Assembly: GCA_910587485.1 (NCBI GenBank)
Contig: CAJUKN010000008.1
Coordinates: 1 to 64,000, forward strand
Reading direction: 5' to 3'
Source of the DNA: an uncultured Lachnospira sp.
GTDB lineage: Bacteria > Bacillota > Clostridia > Lachnospirales > Lachnospiraceae
Length of the DNA stretch: 64,000 nucleotides
Positions 8,880-16,669 of the stretch are shown here, one piece after another. Made by a program: the position numbers and the translations under genes. The stretch's first letter is position 1. Each line of letters opens with the position of its first letter. The notes under the pieces are model-generated. The model did not search any database. It was not told the origin of the DNA and worked only from the letters and a program-made list of their open reading frames with translations.

Positions 8880-10364
8880 ATGGGAAAGCCAACAGGATTT
8901 TTAGAATATGATAGAAAAGAGGCAAAAGCCATTTTGCCAAAAGAAAGAATAAAGCATTTTAACGAATTTCATATACCGTTGTCAGAGGAGGAACAACGCT
9001 GTCAAGGAGGTCGCTGTATGGACTGCGGCGTACCATTTTGTCAATCTGGAATGACAATTAAGGGAATGACATCGGGCTGTCCTTTAAATAATTTAATTCC
9101 AGAGTGGAATGACCTTATCTATACAGAAAATTGGGAACAGGCATATTACAGACTGCGTAAGACCAGTAATTTTCCTGAATTTACAAGTCGTGTATGTCCT
9201 GCTTTATGTGAGAAAGCATGTACTTGTGGTCTTGATGGAGACCCTGTATGCACAAAAGAAAATGAAAAGGCAATTATTGAGCGTGCCTATGAAAACGGGT
9301 GGGCAATGCCAAGACCGCCAAAGGTGCGAACAGGAAAGAAGATTGCAGTGATAGGCTCTGGACCTGCTGGGCTTGCAGTTGCAGACCAACTAAACAGCAG
9401 AGGGCATAGTGTTGTTGTATATGAGCGGGCAGACCGAATTGGCGGTTTACTGCGATATGGTATACCCAATATGAAGCTTGAAAAGCATATTATTGACCGA
9501 AAGCTTGATATAATGAAAGCAGAAGGAATACAATTTATTACGAATGCTGATGTAGGTACAACAGTTAAAGCAAAGGATTTGTTAAAGGATTATGATGCAA
9601 TCGTTTTGGCTTGCGGTGCTTCCAATCCAAGAGATATCAAGGTGGAGGGACGAGATGCGCAAGGTATCTATTTTGCAGTTGATTTTCTTACTTCAACAAC
9701 AAAAAGTCTTTTGGATTCCAATCTTAAAGATGGAACATATATTTCTGCAAAAAATAAGAATGTTCTTGTTATTGGCGGAGGAGATACAGGGAATGACTGT
9801 GTTGGAACTTGTATTCGACATGGCTGTAAATCTATTGTACAATTAGAGATGATGCCAAAAGCACCAGATGAAAGAGCCGATACGAATCCATGGCCACAGT
9901 GGCCAATTGTATGCAAAACAGATTATGGTCAAGAAGAAGCCATTGCAGTATTTGGACACGACCCAAGAATTTATACAACAACAGTGAAAGAATTTAAAAA
10001 GGATAAAAAGGGAAATGTATCTAGTGTGGTAACAGTTCAGTTAGAGTCACAAATCGATGAAAAGACAGGCAGAAAGATAATGGTGCCTGTGGCTGGTACT
10101 GAAAAAGAATTGCCTTGTGAGATAGTTTTAATTGCTGCTGGATTTCTGGGAACACAAAAATATGTAACGGATTCGTTTGGCGTAGAATTAAATGAGCGAA
10201 CCAATATTAAGACACGAGCAGAACATTTTGCGACGAATGTAAAAGGAATATTTACAGCAGGAGACTGTCATACAGGTCAATCGTTAGTAGTAAAAGCGAT
10301 AAGGCAAGGGAGGGACTGTGCAAGAGAAGTTGATGAGTATTTAATGGGTTATACAAATGTGTGA
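8880..10364 (+). CDS. gltD: Glutamate synthase [NADPH] small (beta) subunit
   Basis: The 494-residue flavoprotein subunit passes electrons from NADPH to the large subunit. The N-terminal region has the cysteines of two 4Fe-4S clusters (Cys41, Cys46, Cys49 and Cys54 in RCMDCGVPFC, then CPLNN and VCPALCEKACTCG). The FAD Rossmann motif VIGSGPAG is near residue 157, the NADPH motif VIGGGDTG is near 297, and IFTAGD near 459 closes the FAD site. Length and order are normal. It is separated from gltB by 116 bases occupied by leader copy A, which provides its GAGG five bases from the ATG. Confidence 0.96.
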   Translation: MGKPTGFLEYDRKEAKAILPKERIKHFNEFHIPLSEEEQRCQGGRCMDCGVPFCQSGMTIKGMTSGCPLNNLIPEWNDLIYTENWEQAYYRLRKTSNFPEFTSRVCPALCEKACTCGLDGDPVCTKENEKAIIERAYENGWAMPRPPKVRTGKKIAVIGSGPAGLAVADQLNSRGHSVVVYERADRIGGLLRYGIPNMKLEKHIIDRKLDIMKAEGIQFITNADVGTTVKAKDLLKDYDAIVLACGASNPRDIKVEGRDAQGIYFAVDFLTSTTKSLLDSNLKDGTYISAKNKNVLVIGGGDTGNDCVGTCIRHGCKSIVQLEMMPKAPDERADTNPWPQWPIVCKTDYGQEEAIAVFGHDPRIYTTTVKEFKKDKKGNVSSVVTVQLESQIDEKTGRKIMVPVAGTEKELPCEIVLIAAGFLGTQKYVTDSFGVELNERTNIKTRAEHFATNVKGIFTAGDCHTGQSLVVKAIRQGRDCAREVDEYLMGYTNV

Positions 10365-10405
10365 TTTTTTATTGAATGAAATACGATAGTCCAGTTTATA
10401 AGTAG

Positions 10406-10452
10406 AGTGGCGGCACAAAAAAGTGATGTGCTGCTACTTTGTGTTTTTGATT
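10406..10452 (+). terminator. Rho-independent terminator of gltBD
   Basis: AGTGGCGGCAC (10406) pairs with GTGCTGCTACT (ending 10438) apart from two G-U pairs. The stem is followed by a T-rich tract ending in TTTTT. Confidence 0.8.
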
Positions 10453-10577
10453 ATCTTGCAATTAATGTAAAAAATCATTTGATGTTGATTTTTAGTAGAT
10501 AATGTCGTATAATGTTGTATGCTTTTGGGTGACAGTTTATTACAAGAGCAACAGATAAGCGCATTTGGAGGAACAAT

Positions 10578-10808
10578 ATGTTTACAGTAAGCATTTTGTT
10601 AGATTCAGTGGAGAAGGTACAAAGGTTTGTAAGTATAGTGAGCAAATATCCTTGTTCTTTTGATATTGAATTAGGAAATAGCTGTGTAGATGCAAAGTCT
10701 TTAGTGGGACTATTTAGTTTAGATATCAGTAAACCGCTGCATCTTACAATTCAGGATGATGGTGTGCAGCTTGAGGACATTCTTATAGATATCAGAGAAT
10801 TTATGTAA
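10578..10808 (+). CDS. HPr-like domain protein lacking the active-site histidine
   Basis: A 76-residue protein whose second half (FDIELGNSCVDAKSL, then VGLFSLDISKPLHLTI) aligns by eye with the HPr segment around Ser46 (V-N-x-KSIMGVMSLG). The first helix, where HPr has GLHARP with the phosphorylated His15, reads LDSVEKVQRF with no histidine, so it cannot carry the PTS phosphate in the usual way. The serine equivalent to Ser46 is kept. GGAGG precedes the ATG, and the gene has its own gap on both sides. A regulatory or structural role is inferred; small HPr-like orphans of this type occur in Lachnospiraceae. Confidence 0.7.
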   Translation: MFTVSILLDSVEKVQRFVSIVSKYPCSFDIELGNSCVDAKSLVGLFSLDISKPLHLTIQDDGVQLEDILIDIREFM

Positions 10809-10893
10809 TGTTGATATTTTAGGGATTGACAGATAAGACATCTTTGTTTACAATTAGTCTGTTCTGTAAAGTGTATACCATAGTATGTAAAAA

Positions 10894-10976
10894 GCGGAAG
10901 TGTCGGAATGGCAGACGAGCAAGATTCAGGTTCTTGTGTGGGTTACCACGTGTGGGTTCAAGTCCCATCTTCCGCA
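10894..10976 (+). tRNA. tRNA-Leu (anticodon CAG)
   Basis: An 83-base class II tRNA: acceptor GCGGAAG/CTTCCGC with discriminator A, anticodon stem CAAGA/TCTTG enclosing the loop TTCAGGT (anticodon CAG), a long variable arm and a T-arm with GTTCAAGT. CCA is not encoded. It reads CUG. Confidence 0.95.
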
Positions 10977-10981
10977 TTGGC

Positions 10982-11011
10982 AAAAAAGGAAGTCAGAAGG
11001 CTTCCTTTTTT
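10982..11011 (+). terminator. Terminator after tRNA-Leu(CAG)
   Basis: AAAAAAGGAAG and CTTCCTTTTTT form an 11-bp stem with an 8-base loop (TCAGAAGG) directly after the tRNA. Confidence 0.85.
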
Positions 11012-11136
11012 GATTCTTAGTAGAAACCCGCTTGTTTCATGTGTAAAAATATGTTAGAGTATAAATGTAATTTTCGTGAATGTGTAGAGGAATGATATTT
11101 GTTCGTTTAGACGGCAGTTGACAGGAGGAAATGGAT

Positions 11137-12444
11137 ATGTTTGGACAGCTTTTTGGAAAATATCTTGTAAAAGAAAAAATAATTAATGAGGCTGCTCTTG
11201 AAAGCATTTTAAGTGAACAGACCAAAATACGTGTAAAACTTGGTATGATTGCAGTAGCAGATAAGATAATTACACAAGAACAAGCAGAAGAGATTAACAA
11301 GATTCAGTTAGAGCAGGATAAAAAATTTGGCGATATAGCAATAGAAAAAGGATATCTTACAGAATTGCAGGTTAAGGATTTATTAAATGAGCAGGGCAGT
11401 CCTTACATGCAGTTTTTGCAGGTTCTTGTTGAAAAAACAGATATAAAAGTTTCAAAGATAGATGAATATCTTGAGGGGTTTCAAAAAGAACAAGGATTTG
11501 ATGACAAAGAGATGGAAGCATTAAAAAGAGACGATGTTGATAAATTGCTTCCAATTTTTGCATATGCTTCTAAGAAATATGTTACAGATATTGTTGGGCT
11601 GGTTATTCGCAATATTACGCGTTTTGTGACCAATAATTATTATATTGGACATATACAGTCGATTGACAGTCTTGAATATCGATGTATGGTAACGCAAAGA
11701 AGTACAGGAGATGTTGATATATGTATTGGATTTGCGATGATTGAGGAAAACCGTTCATTTAATAACATTGCAAATGGTTATATAGGTGAAAATTTAGATG
11801 GACGCAATTCTGATATTTATGATGCCGTTGGTGAGTTTATTAATTGTATTAGCGGTTTGATGGCAACATTTCTTGCACATAGTAATGTTCATGTTGATAT
11901 AAAGCCACAAGTATGTTATGAAAATCAGATAGCAAAAGGGACAGCATATATTATACCAATATACATAGAAAGTTATGAATTTAAATTATATATAGCAGTA
12001 GATAGTGCTGTAACGATTGGCACAATGCCAATGATAAGCAAAAAAGGAGTTATTCTTTCAGAGGAATTAAAAGAAAACTCAAAAGGGCGTGTCCTTATTG
12101 TAGATGATTCAGGTATGTCACGTAAGATGTTAAAGAATATACTTGAAGAGGAAGGGTACAGTGTTATTGCAGAAGCTTCCGATGGAGCGGAGGGTGTGCT
12201 TGCATATAAACAGTGCAGTCCAGATTTGGTTACACTTGATATTACAATGCCTAATATGGATGGCACACAGGCTTTAAGGCAGATTATAGACTTTGATGAG
12301 GATGCAAAAGTGATTATGATAACAGCGGCAGGGCAGCAGCATAAGATTATTGAAGCGCTTAAAGTCGGGGCTGAAAAGTTTGTAACCAAACCGTTTGAAA
12401 AAGGAGAAGTGTTAAAAGCTGTTCGGGAAACAATGGGAAAATAA
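11137..12444 (+). CDS. GspE-N/CheX/receiver protein, chemotaxis-type signalling
   Basis: A 435-residue three-part protein. Residues about 1-95 contain two repeats resembling the type II secretion GspE/PilB N-terminal (MshEN-like) domain (KYLVKEKIINEAAL; DIAIEKGYLTELQV). Residues about 135-300 resemble a CheX-like phosphatase domain (NITRFVTNN, NSDIYDAVGEFINCISG). Residues about 318-435 form a complete receiver with acidic pair VDDSGMS, phosphorylatable Asp in TLDITMPNMDG, Thr in MITAAG and Lys in VTKPF. An ATG at 11131 is only 2 bases from AGGAGG, so 11137 (8 bases) is preferred. MshEN repeats elsewhere can bind c-di-GMP; binding here is untested. It stands alone between two tRNA-Leu genes. 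Confidence 0.75.
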   Translation: MFGQLFGKYLVKEKIINEAALESILSEQTKIRVKLGMIAVADKIITQEQAEEINKIQLEQDKKFGDIAIEKGYLTELQVKDLLNEQGSPYMQFLQVLVEKTDIKVSKIDEYLEGFQKEQGFDDKEMEALKRDDVDKLLPIFAYASKKYVTDIVGLVIRNITRFVTNNYYIGHIQSIDSLEYRCMVTQRSTGDVDICIGFAMIEENRSFNNIANGYIGENLDGRNSDIYDAVGEFINCISGLMATFLAHSNVHVDIKPQVCYENQIAKGTAYIIPIYIESYEFKLYIAVDSAVTIGTMPMISKKGVILSEELKENSKGRVLIVDDSGMSRKMLKNILEEEGYSVIAEASDGAEGVLAYKQCSPDLVTLDITMPNMDGTQALRQIIDFDEDAKVIMITAAGQQHKIIEALKVGAEKFVTKPFEKGEVLKAVRETMGK

Positions 12445-12472
12445 AATATTGTAAAAATATTGTAAAAAAATG

Positions 12473-12501
12473 TTGACAAATAATAAAGTTAATGGTAATA
12501 T
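12473..12501 (+). promoter_or_regulatory. Promoter of tRNA-Leu(AAG)
   Basis: TTGACA, a 17-base spacer and TAATAT, ending 28 bases before the tRNA. An overlapping TATAAT at 12499 has a less suitable 20-base spacer. Confidence 0.75.
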
Positions 12502-12529
12502 AATCGAGTGCTGAAAAGCACGAGATAAC

Positions 12530-12614
12530 GCAGTCGTGGCGGAATTGGCATACGCGCTAGACTAAGGATCTAGTCCATATTGCTTGGGTGCGGGTTCAAG
12601 TCCCGCCGACTGCA
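12530..12614 (+). tRNA. tRNA-Leu (anticodon AAG)
   Basis: An 85-base class II tRNA: acceptor GCAGTCG/CGACTGC with discriminator A, anticodon stem CTAGA/TCTAG around the loop CTAAGGA (anticodon AAG), a long variable arm and T-loop TTCAAGT. A34 would be edited to inosine to read CUU, CUC and CUA. Leucine tRNAs with A34 are uncommon in bacteria, where A34 is usually confined to tRNA-Arg(ACG). Confidence 0.93.
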
Positions 12615-12620
12615 CTTAAA

Positions 12621-12648
12621 AAGCTCTTGAGTATTCAAGAGCTTTTTT
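12621..12648 (+). terminator. Terminator after tRNA-Leu(AAG)
   Basis: AAGCTCTTGA and TCAAGAGCTT form a perfect 10-bp stem with a 4-base loop, followed by TTTT. Confidence 0.92.
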
Positions 12649-12802
12649 GCTTGTGTTAATTAGAAAAATAGAATTTTGATTTGACGATAAAAATCGCTAT
12701 CGCAAATTGCTATTGTGTAATTCCTATGTTATATTTTGGAATGGGAATTAGTGTGAAAAATAAATGGTTTAATAAGTTCAATGAAATTTAACTGGCAATA
12801 TA

Positions 12803-12886
12803 TGTCTGTGTGTTATTTGACACAAAGTTACTAAAAAGAATCTTTGGCTCTTTGCGCAAAAACCAGCACAGAAATGGGGGATTTTT
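12803..12886 (+). repeat. Dispersed hairpin/Shine-Dalgarno leader, copy B (before thiD)
   Basis: This copy aligns with copy A along its whole length: TGTCTGTGTGTTATTTGACACAAA (written here in parts: TGTCTGTG at 12803, GACACAAA at 12819), then AATCTTTGGCTCTTT matching the second hairpin of A, then CAGCACAGAAATGGGGG before the start. The distal first stem has lost two pairs. The GGGGG is the thiD ribosome binding site. Confidence 0.72.
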
Positions 12887-13741
12887 ATGGATATAAAAAA
12901 AGTATTGACGATTGCAGGCAGTGATTGTAGTGGCGGTGCTGGAATACAAGCAGACCTTAAAACGATTGCAGCGCACAAATTATATGGAATGAGTGCGATA
13001 ACATCATTGACCGCTCAAAATACAACAGGTGTTTATGGGATAAGTGATGTTACACCTGAATTTTTAGAAAAACAGCTTGATTGTATTTTTAATGATATTG
13101 TTCCCGATGCAGTTAAGATTGGAATGGTCTCAAATAAAGAATTGATAGAGGTTATTGCAAGAAAGCTGCAGCAGTATCATGCAAAAAACATTGTGCTTGA
13201 CCCCGTTATGGTATCGACAAGCGGCAGCGATTTATTACAAAGAGAAGCAGTAAAAGCACTTACAGAAAAATTAATGCCAATTGCTGATATAATTACACCC
13301 AATATACCAGAAGCAGAAGTGCTATCAGGAAGTTCAATACATGAAAAAAAGGAAGTATTAGAAGCTGTTAAAGTTATATCCGATAAATTAAACGATGCAA
13401 ATCAACATTTTGGAGATGATGCTTTTATATCAAGCAAAAAGAGAGCTATTTTATTAAAAGGCGGACATCATTGTAATACAGCCGATGATATGCTTTATTA
13501 TAATGGAAAACATATATGGTTTCGAGGCGAAAAGATAAAAAATCCAAATACACATGGGACAGGTTGTACATTATCGTCTGCCATTGCGTGTAATTTGGCA
13601 ATGGGATATACTATGGAGCAGGCGGTTGGGGCGGCAAAACAATATGTATCTGGCGCAATTCGAGCAGGTCTAAATATCGGAACAGGAAAAGGACCGTTAA
13701 ATCATATGTATAATGTCAATGTGGTAAGGGAACATGGATAG
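12887..13741 (+). CDS. thiD: Hydroxymethylpyrimidine/phosphomethylpyrimidine kinase
   Basis: A 284-residue ribokinase-fold kinase that phosphorylates HMP and HMP-phosphate in thiamine synthesis. Family motifs are complete: TIAGSDCSGGAGIQAD at residues 7-22, LTAQNTTG near 42, VLDPVMVSTSG near 104, and the C-terminal anion-hole motif NTHGTGCTLSSA near 224. Length is close to the usual 265-270 residues with a modest extension in the 150-170 region. No TPP riboswitch is visible upstream; the leader is copy B of the dispersed element. The stop overlaps the AEC transporter start by 8 bases. Confidence 0.95.
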   Translation: MDIKKVLTIAGSDCSGGAGIQADLKTIAAHKLYGMSAITSLTAQNTTGVYGISDVTPEFLEKQLDCIFNDIVPDAVKIGMVSNKELIEVIARKLQQYHAKNIVLDPVMVSTSGSDLLQREAVKALTEKLMPIADIITPNIPEAEVLSGSSIHEKKEVLEAVKVISDKLNDANQHFGDDAFISSKKRAILLKGGHHCNTADDMLYYNGKHIWFRGEKIKNPNTHGTGCTLSSAIACNLAMGYTMEQAVGAAKQYVSGAIRAGLNIGTGKGPLNHMYNVNVVREHG

Positions 13742-14807
13742 TTTTATATATAGTATTCATTCAACCATTCCTATTTTTTTAGTTATGATTGTAGGGTGGA
13801 TTATTAAGAAATGTCAAATTATTGATGATAATTTTGTAAGTAAAGCAAACAAATATGTTTTTCATGTTGCACTGCCTGTTTTATTGTATAAAGATTTATC
13901 CAAAGCTGATTTTGTGTCACAGTTTGATATTGCCTTTGTTTTATTTTGTGTGATTGTTACTACAATTATGTTTTTAGGTGTTTGGGGCTTAACTGAATTT
14001 TTTATGAAAGAAGATACAATGAAAGGGGCATTTGTGCAGGCAAGCTGTCGAAGCAGTGCTGCTATATTGGGTATTGCTTTTATACAAAATATGTATTCGG
14101 ATGCTGGAATGGCGCCATTGATGATACTAGCAGCAGTTCCGTTGTTTAATATATTTTCTGTTGTAATACTTACCTTTAAGGCGCATAAGGAAGTGTTTAA
14201 TCATCAAATAGATAGTACTTTTCATATAAATACAGATAGTACAAATATAGATAAAATAAATTTGAATACCAATAAATTGGATATCAATATAGACAAAAGG
14301 AATATCAATGCAAATCAATCAAATGATAATAAAAAAGCGATTAGACAATCGTGTATTAATATAGTGAAAAATCCAATTATTATAGGTATTTTTATAGGAT
14401 TTATCGCTTCATTAGCACATATTAAACTTCCTGTGATTTTTGATAAAACCATTGAAAGTATTGCACAGACAGCAACACCAATGGCGTTATTGTGTATTGG
14501 TGCAGGATTTGAGGGGAAAAAGGCAATTAAAAAGATAAAGCCAACACTGATTGCTTCTTTTATAAAAATTATAGGATTAGCCGCACTTTTTTTGCCAGTG
14601 GCTGTATGGATGGGATTTAGAAATCAAGAACTGGTTGCCATTCTTATTATGCTTGCTTCACCAACGACCGTAACGGCATATGTTATGGCTAAAAATATGT
14701 ATAATGATGAAATTCTTACATCAAGCATTGTTGTTGTCACAACATTTTTATCCAGTATAACACTTACAGGCTGGATTTATATATTAAGAAGTTTTAACTT
14801 GATATGA
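13734..14807 (+). CDS. AEC (auxin efflux carrier) family transporter
   Basis: A 357-residue carrier with two bundles of about five helices, as in bacterial AEC proteins that move organic acids or similar solutes. The N-terminal half (IFLVMIVGWIIKK, PVLLYKDL) and C-terminal half (GIFIGFIASL, MLASPTTVTAYVMA) match the family by eye. The central cytoplasmic loop, about residues 160-200, is expanded by a low-complexity run rich in Asn, Ile, Asp and Thr that looks like degenerate short repeats. It overlaps thiD by 8 bases, suggesting co-translation and perhaps precursor transport, although the substrate is unknown. Confidence 0.85.
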   Translation: MDSFIYSIHSTIPIFLVMIVGWIIKKCQIIDDNFVSKANKYVFHVALPVLLYKDLSKADFVSQFDIAFVLFCVIVTTIMFLGVWGLTEFFMKEDTMKGAFVQASCRSSAAILGIAFIQNMYSDAGMAPLMILAAVPLFNIFSVVILTFKAHKEVFNHQIDSTFHINTDSTNIDKINLNTNKLDINIDKRNINANQSNDNKKAIRQSCINIVKNPIIIGIFIGFIASLAHIKLPVIFDKTIESIAQTATPMALLCIGAGFEGKKAIKKIKPTLIASFIKIIGLAALFLPVAVWMGFRNQELVAILIMLASPTTVTAYVMAKNMYNDEILTSSIVVVTTFLSSITLTGWIYILRSFNLI

Positions 14808-14827
14808 TGGAAATGTTATGTTATAAT
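14799..14827 (+). promoter_or_regulatory. Promoter of the SCIFF precursor gene
   Basis: TTGATA, a 17-base spacer and TATAAT. The -35 box abuts the AEC stop codon. This gives the precursor its own transcription start about 40 bases before its start codon. Confidence 0.75.
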
Positions 14828-14872
14828 GCAACGTAGTTTTGAAATTTTATCATTGTTAAAGGAGGAATTGTC

Positions 14873-15019
14873 GTGAAACATATTAAGACAATCAGTAATG
14901 GTGCATTAAAGGATACAATGAAGCATGGCGGTTGCGGCGAGTGTCAGACATCTTGTCAGTCAGCATGTAAGACGTCTTGTACAGTTGGTAATCAGAGCTG
15001 TGAGAATAAGAATAAATAA
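14873..15019 (+). CDS. scfA: SCIFF ranthipeptide precursor (six-cysteine peptide)
   Basis: A 48-residue peptide starting at GTG, 7 bases after GGAGG. It opens with MKHIKTISNGALKD, the conserved leader of the SCIFF family, and has cysteines at 21, 24, 28, 32, 36 and 43 in the C-terminal half (C-x2-C-x3-C-x3-C-x3-C-x6-C). In this family a radical SAM enzyme forms sulfur-to-carbon (non-alpha) thioether bridges, chiefly to threonine; Thr26, Thr34 and Thr37 lie among the cysteines here. The family is nearly universal in Clostridia. The maturase gene follows directly. Final function, often proposed as quorum signalling or redox-related, is not settled. Confidence 0.95.
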   Translation: MKHIKTISNGALKDTMKHGGCGECQTSCQSACKTSCTVGNQSCENKNK

Positions 15020-15045
15020 TTTTAGGAAGATATGAGTGGAGTGTT

Positions 15046-15076
15046 AGAGCGTGCTTAAAGCGTATAGGCACGCTCT
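15046..15076 (+). terminator. Hairpin between SCIFF precursor and maturase (attenuator candidate)
   Basis: AGAGCGTGC and GCACGCTCT form a perfect 9-bp stem with a 13-base loop. The following sequence is only weakly T-rich (TATTC), so partial termination or 3'-end protection is more likely than full termination. This would give more precursor than enzyme. Confidence 0.6.
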
Positions 15077-15165
15077 TATTCATGACAATAGGTATTGTTT
15101 GTGACAGCAAAGGGGAATATGTGTGTTTTGGCACTTCACAGATGTTGAGAAAGGCATGGTCATTT

Positions 15166-16527
15166 ATGGTACATCAGTTTAAAAATAATGGCTATAATAT
15201 TGTTCTTGATACAAACAGCGGAGCTGTTCATGTAGTGGACGAGCTTGTATATAATATTATAGCATTGTTTGAACAACATTCACTTAACCAGATTTTAGAT
15301 ATGCTTGAAGAAAAATATCACGAAGATGATATTTGTGAAGCTTATTATGAGATTAGGGAGTTAAAGGATGTAGGGCAGCTATTTACAAAAGATATATATG
15401 AACCTTACATAAATTCATTTAAAGACAGACCAGTTGTTGTAAAGGCATTATGTCTTCATATTGCGCACGACTGCAATCTTGCCTGTAAATATTGTTTTGC
15501 AGGAGAAGGAGAATATCATGGCGACAAAGCGCTTATGAGCTTTGAAGTTGGAAAAAAAGCGCTTGATTTTCTAGTGGCTCATTCTGGTGCAAACAAAAAT
15601 TTGGAAGTAGATTTTTTTGGCGGCGAGCCTACCATGAATTTTGATGTGGTAAAAAGAATTGTAGAGTATGGACGCAGCATTGAGGAAGCAAATCAAAAAA
15701 AGTTTCGATTTACATTGACAACAAATGGTATACTTCTTGATGATGATATGATAGAATTTGCTAATAAAGAGATGAGCAATATCGTTCTTAGTATAGATGG
15801 ACGTAAAGAGGTCAATGACAAGATGCGTCCTACAAGAAATAATCAAGGCAGTTCATATGATATTGTCATTCCAAAATTTGAGAAAGTGGCAGCAAGCAGA
15901 AATCAAAATAATTATTATGTAAGAGGAACATTTACACATCATAATCTTGATTTTTGCGAGGACGTTCTTCATCTTGCTGATTTAGGGTTTGAACAGATAT
16001 CAGTAGAGCCTGTTGTAGCGCCAAAAGAAATGGATTATGCCATCAAAGAAGAAGATTTGCCAACAATATGTCAACAGTATGATAAACTTGCGAAAGAATT
16101 GGTAAAGAGAAAAAAAGAAGGAAAAGGTTTTAATTTCTTTCATTTTATGATAGATTTAGATGGTGGACCTTGTGTTGCTAAAAGACTATCAGGCTGTGGT
16201 TCTGGCTGTGAATATTTGGCAGTTACACCTTGGGGTGATTTTTATCCATGCCATCAGTTTGTCGGCAATAAAGATTTTTTAATGGGCAATGTCGATGAAG
16301 GAATTACAAGAACTGATATACAAAAAATGTTTAAAGACAGCAATGTATATACAAAAGAACAATGTAAAGATTGTTTTGCAAAATTTTATTGCAGCGGCGG
16401 GTGTGCTGCAAACGCATACAATTTTAATGGCAATATTAACGACACGTATGATATAGGCTGTACTATGCAAAAGAAAAGAGTAGAGTGTGCTATTATGATT
16501 AAAGCCGCACTTGCAAATAATGGATGA
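15166..16527 (+). CDS. scfB: SCIFF radical SAM maturase (SPASM domain)
   Basis: The 453-residue radical SAM/SPASM enzyme installs thioether links in the SCIFF peptide. The N-terminus (MVHQFKNNGYNIVLD, then SGAVHVVDE) forms the PqqD-like RRE that binds the leader. The SAM cluster motif is C-N-L-A-C-K-Y-C with Cys103, Cys107 and Cys110. The SPASM region holds CGSGCEY, YPCHQF and the C-terminal CKDC, FYCSGGCAANA and GC motifs for two auxiliary 4Fe-4S clusters. The open frame reaches back to 15082, but family members begin at MVHQ, and the extra 28 codons lack a ribosome site, so 15166 is used. secDF follows. Confidence 0.95.
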   Translation: MVHQFKNNGYNIVLDTNSGAVHVVDELVYNIIALFEQHSLNQILDMLEEKYHEDDICEAYYEIRELKDVGQLFTKDIYEPYINSFKDRPVVVKALCLHIAHDCNLACKYCFAGEGEYHGDKALMSFEVGKKALDFLVAHSGANKNLEVDFFGGEPTMNFDVVKRIVEYGRSIEEANQKKFRFTLTTNGILLDDDMIEFANKEMSNIVLSIDGRKEVNDKMRPTRNNQGSSYDIVIPKFEKVAASRNQNNYYVRGTFTHHNLDFCEDVLHLADLGFEQISVEPVVAPKEMDYAIKEEDLPTICQQYDKLAKELVKRKKEGKGFNFFHFMIDLDGGPCVAKRLSGCGSGCEYLAVTPWGDFYPCHQFVGNKDFLMGNVDEGITRTDIQKMFKDSNVYTKEQCKDCFAKFYCSGGCAANAYNFNGNINDTYDIGCTMQKKRVECAIMIKAALANNG

Positions 16528-16578
16528 ATATATAAGCAATAAAATAAAAATATTGTTATATGTATATTAAAATAGTCT

Positions 16579-16605
16579 AGCAGATATTTAAAATCTGCTT
16601 TGTAC
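16579..16605 (+). terminator. Weak terminator-like hairpin after scfB
   Basis: AGCAGAT and ATCTGCT pair across a 7-base loop, with only TTGT following. It may separate scfAB from secDF partly. Confidence 0.4.
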
Positions 16606-16669
16606 TGAATAGTCTCATTATTATTCGATGAGATTTATATAACAAAAAATGAAGGGAGTTTTTACTACA

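Noticed and set aside
10826..11020. A 64-codon plus-strand frame
   Set aside because: It runs through tRNA-Leu(CAG) and its terminator.
12680..12712. CGCTATCGCAAATTGC as another REP-like copy
   Set aside because: Similarity is short and could be chance in AT-rich DNA.
15082..15165. The 28-codon N-terminal extension of the SCIFF maturase
   Set aside because: It starts right after a hairpin, has no ribosome site and is absent from the family's usual MVHQ start.
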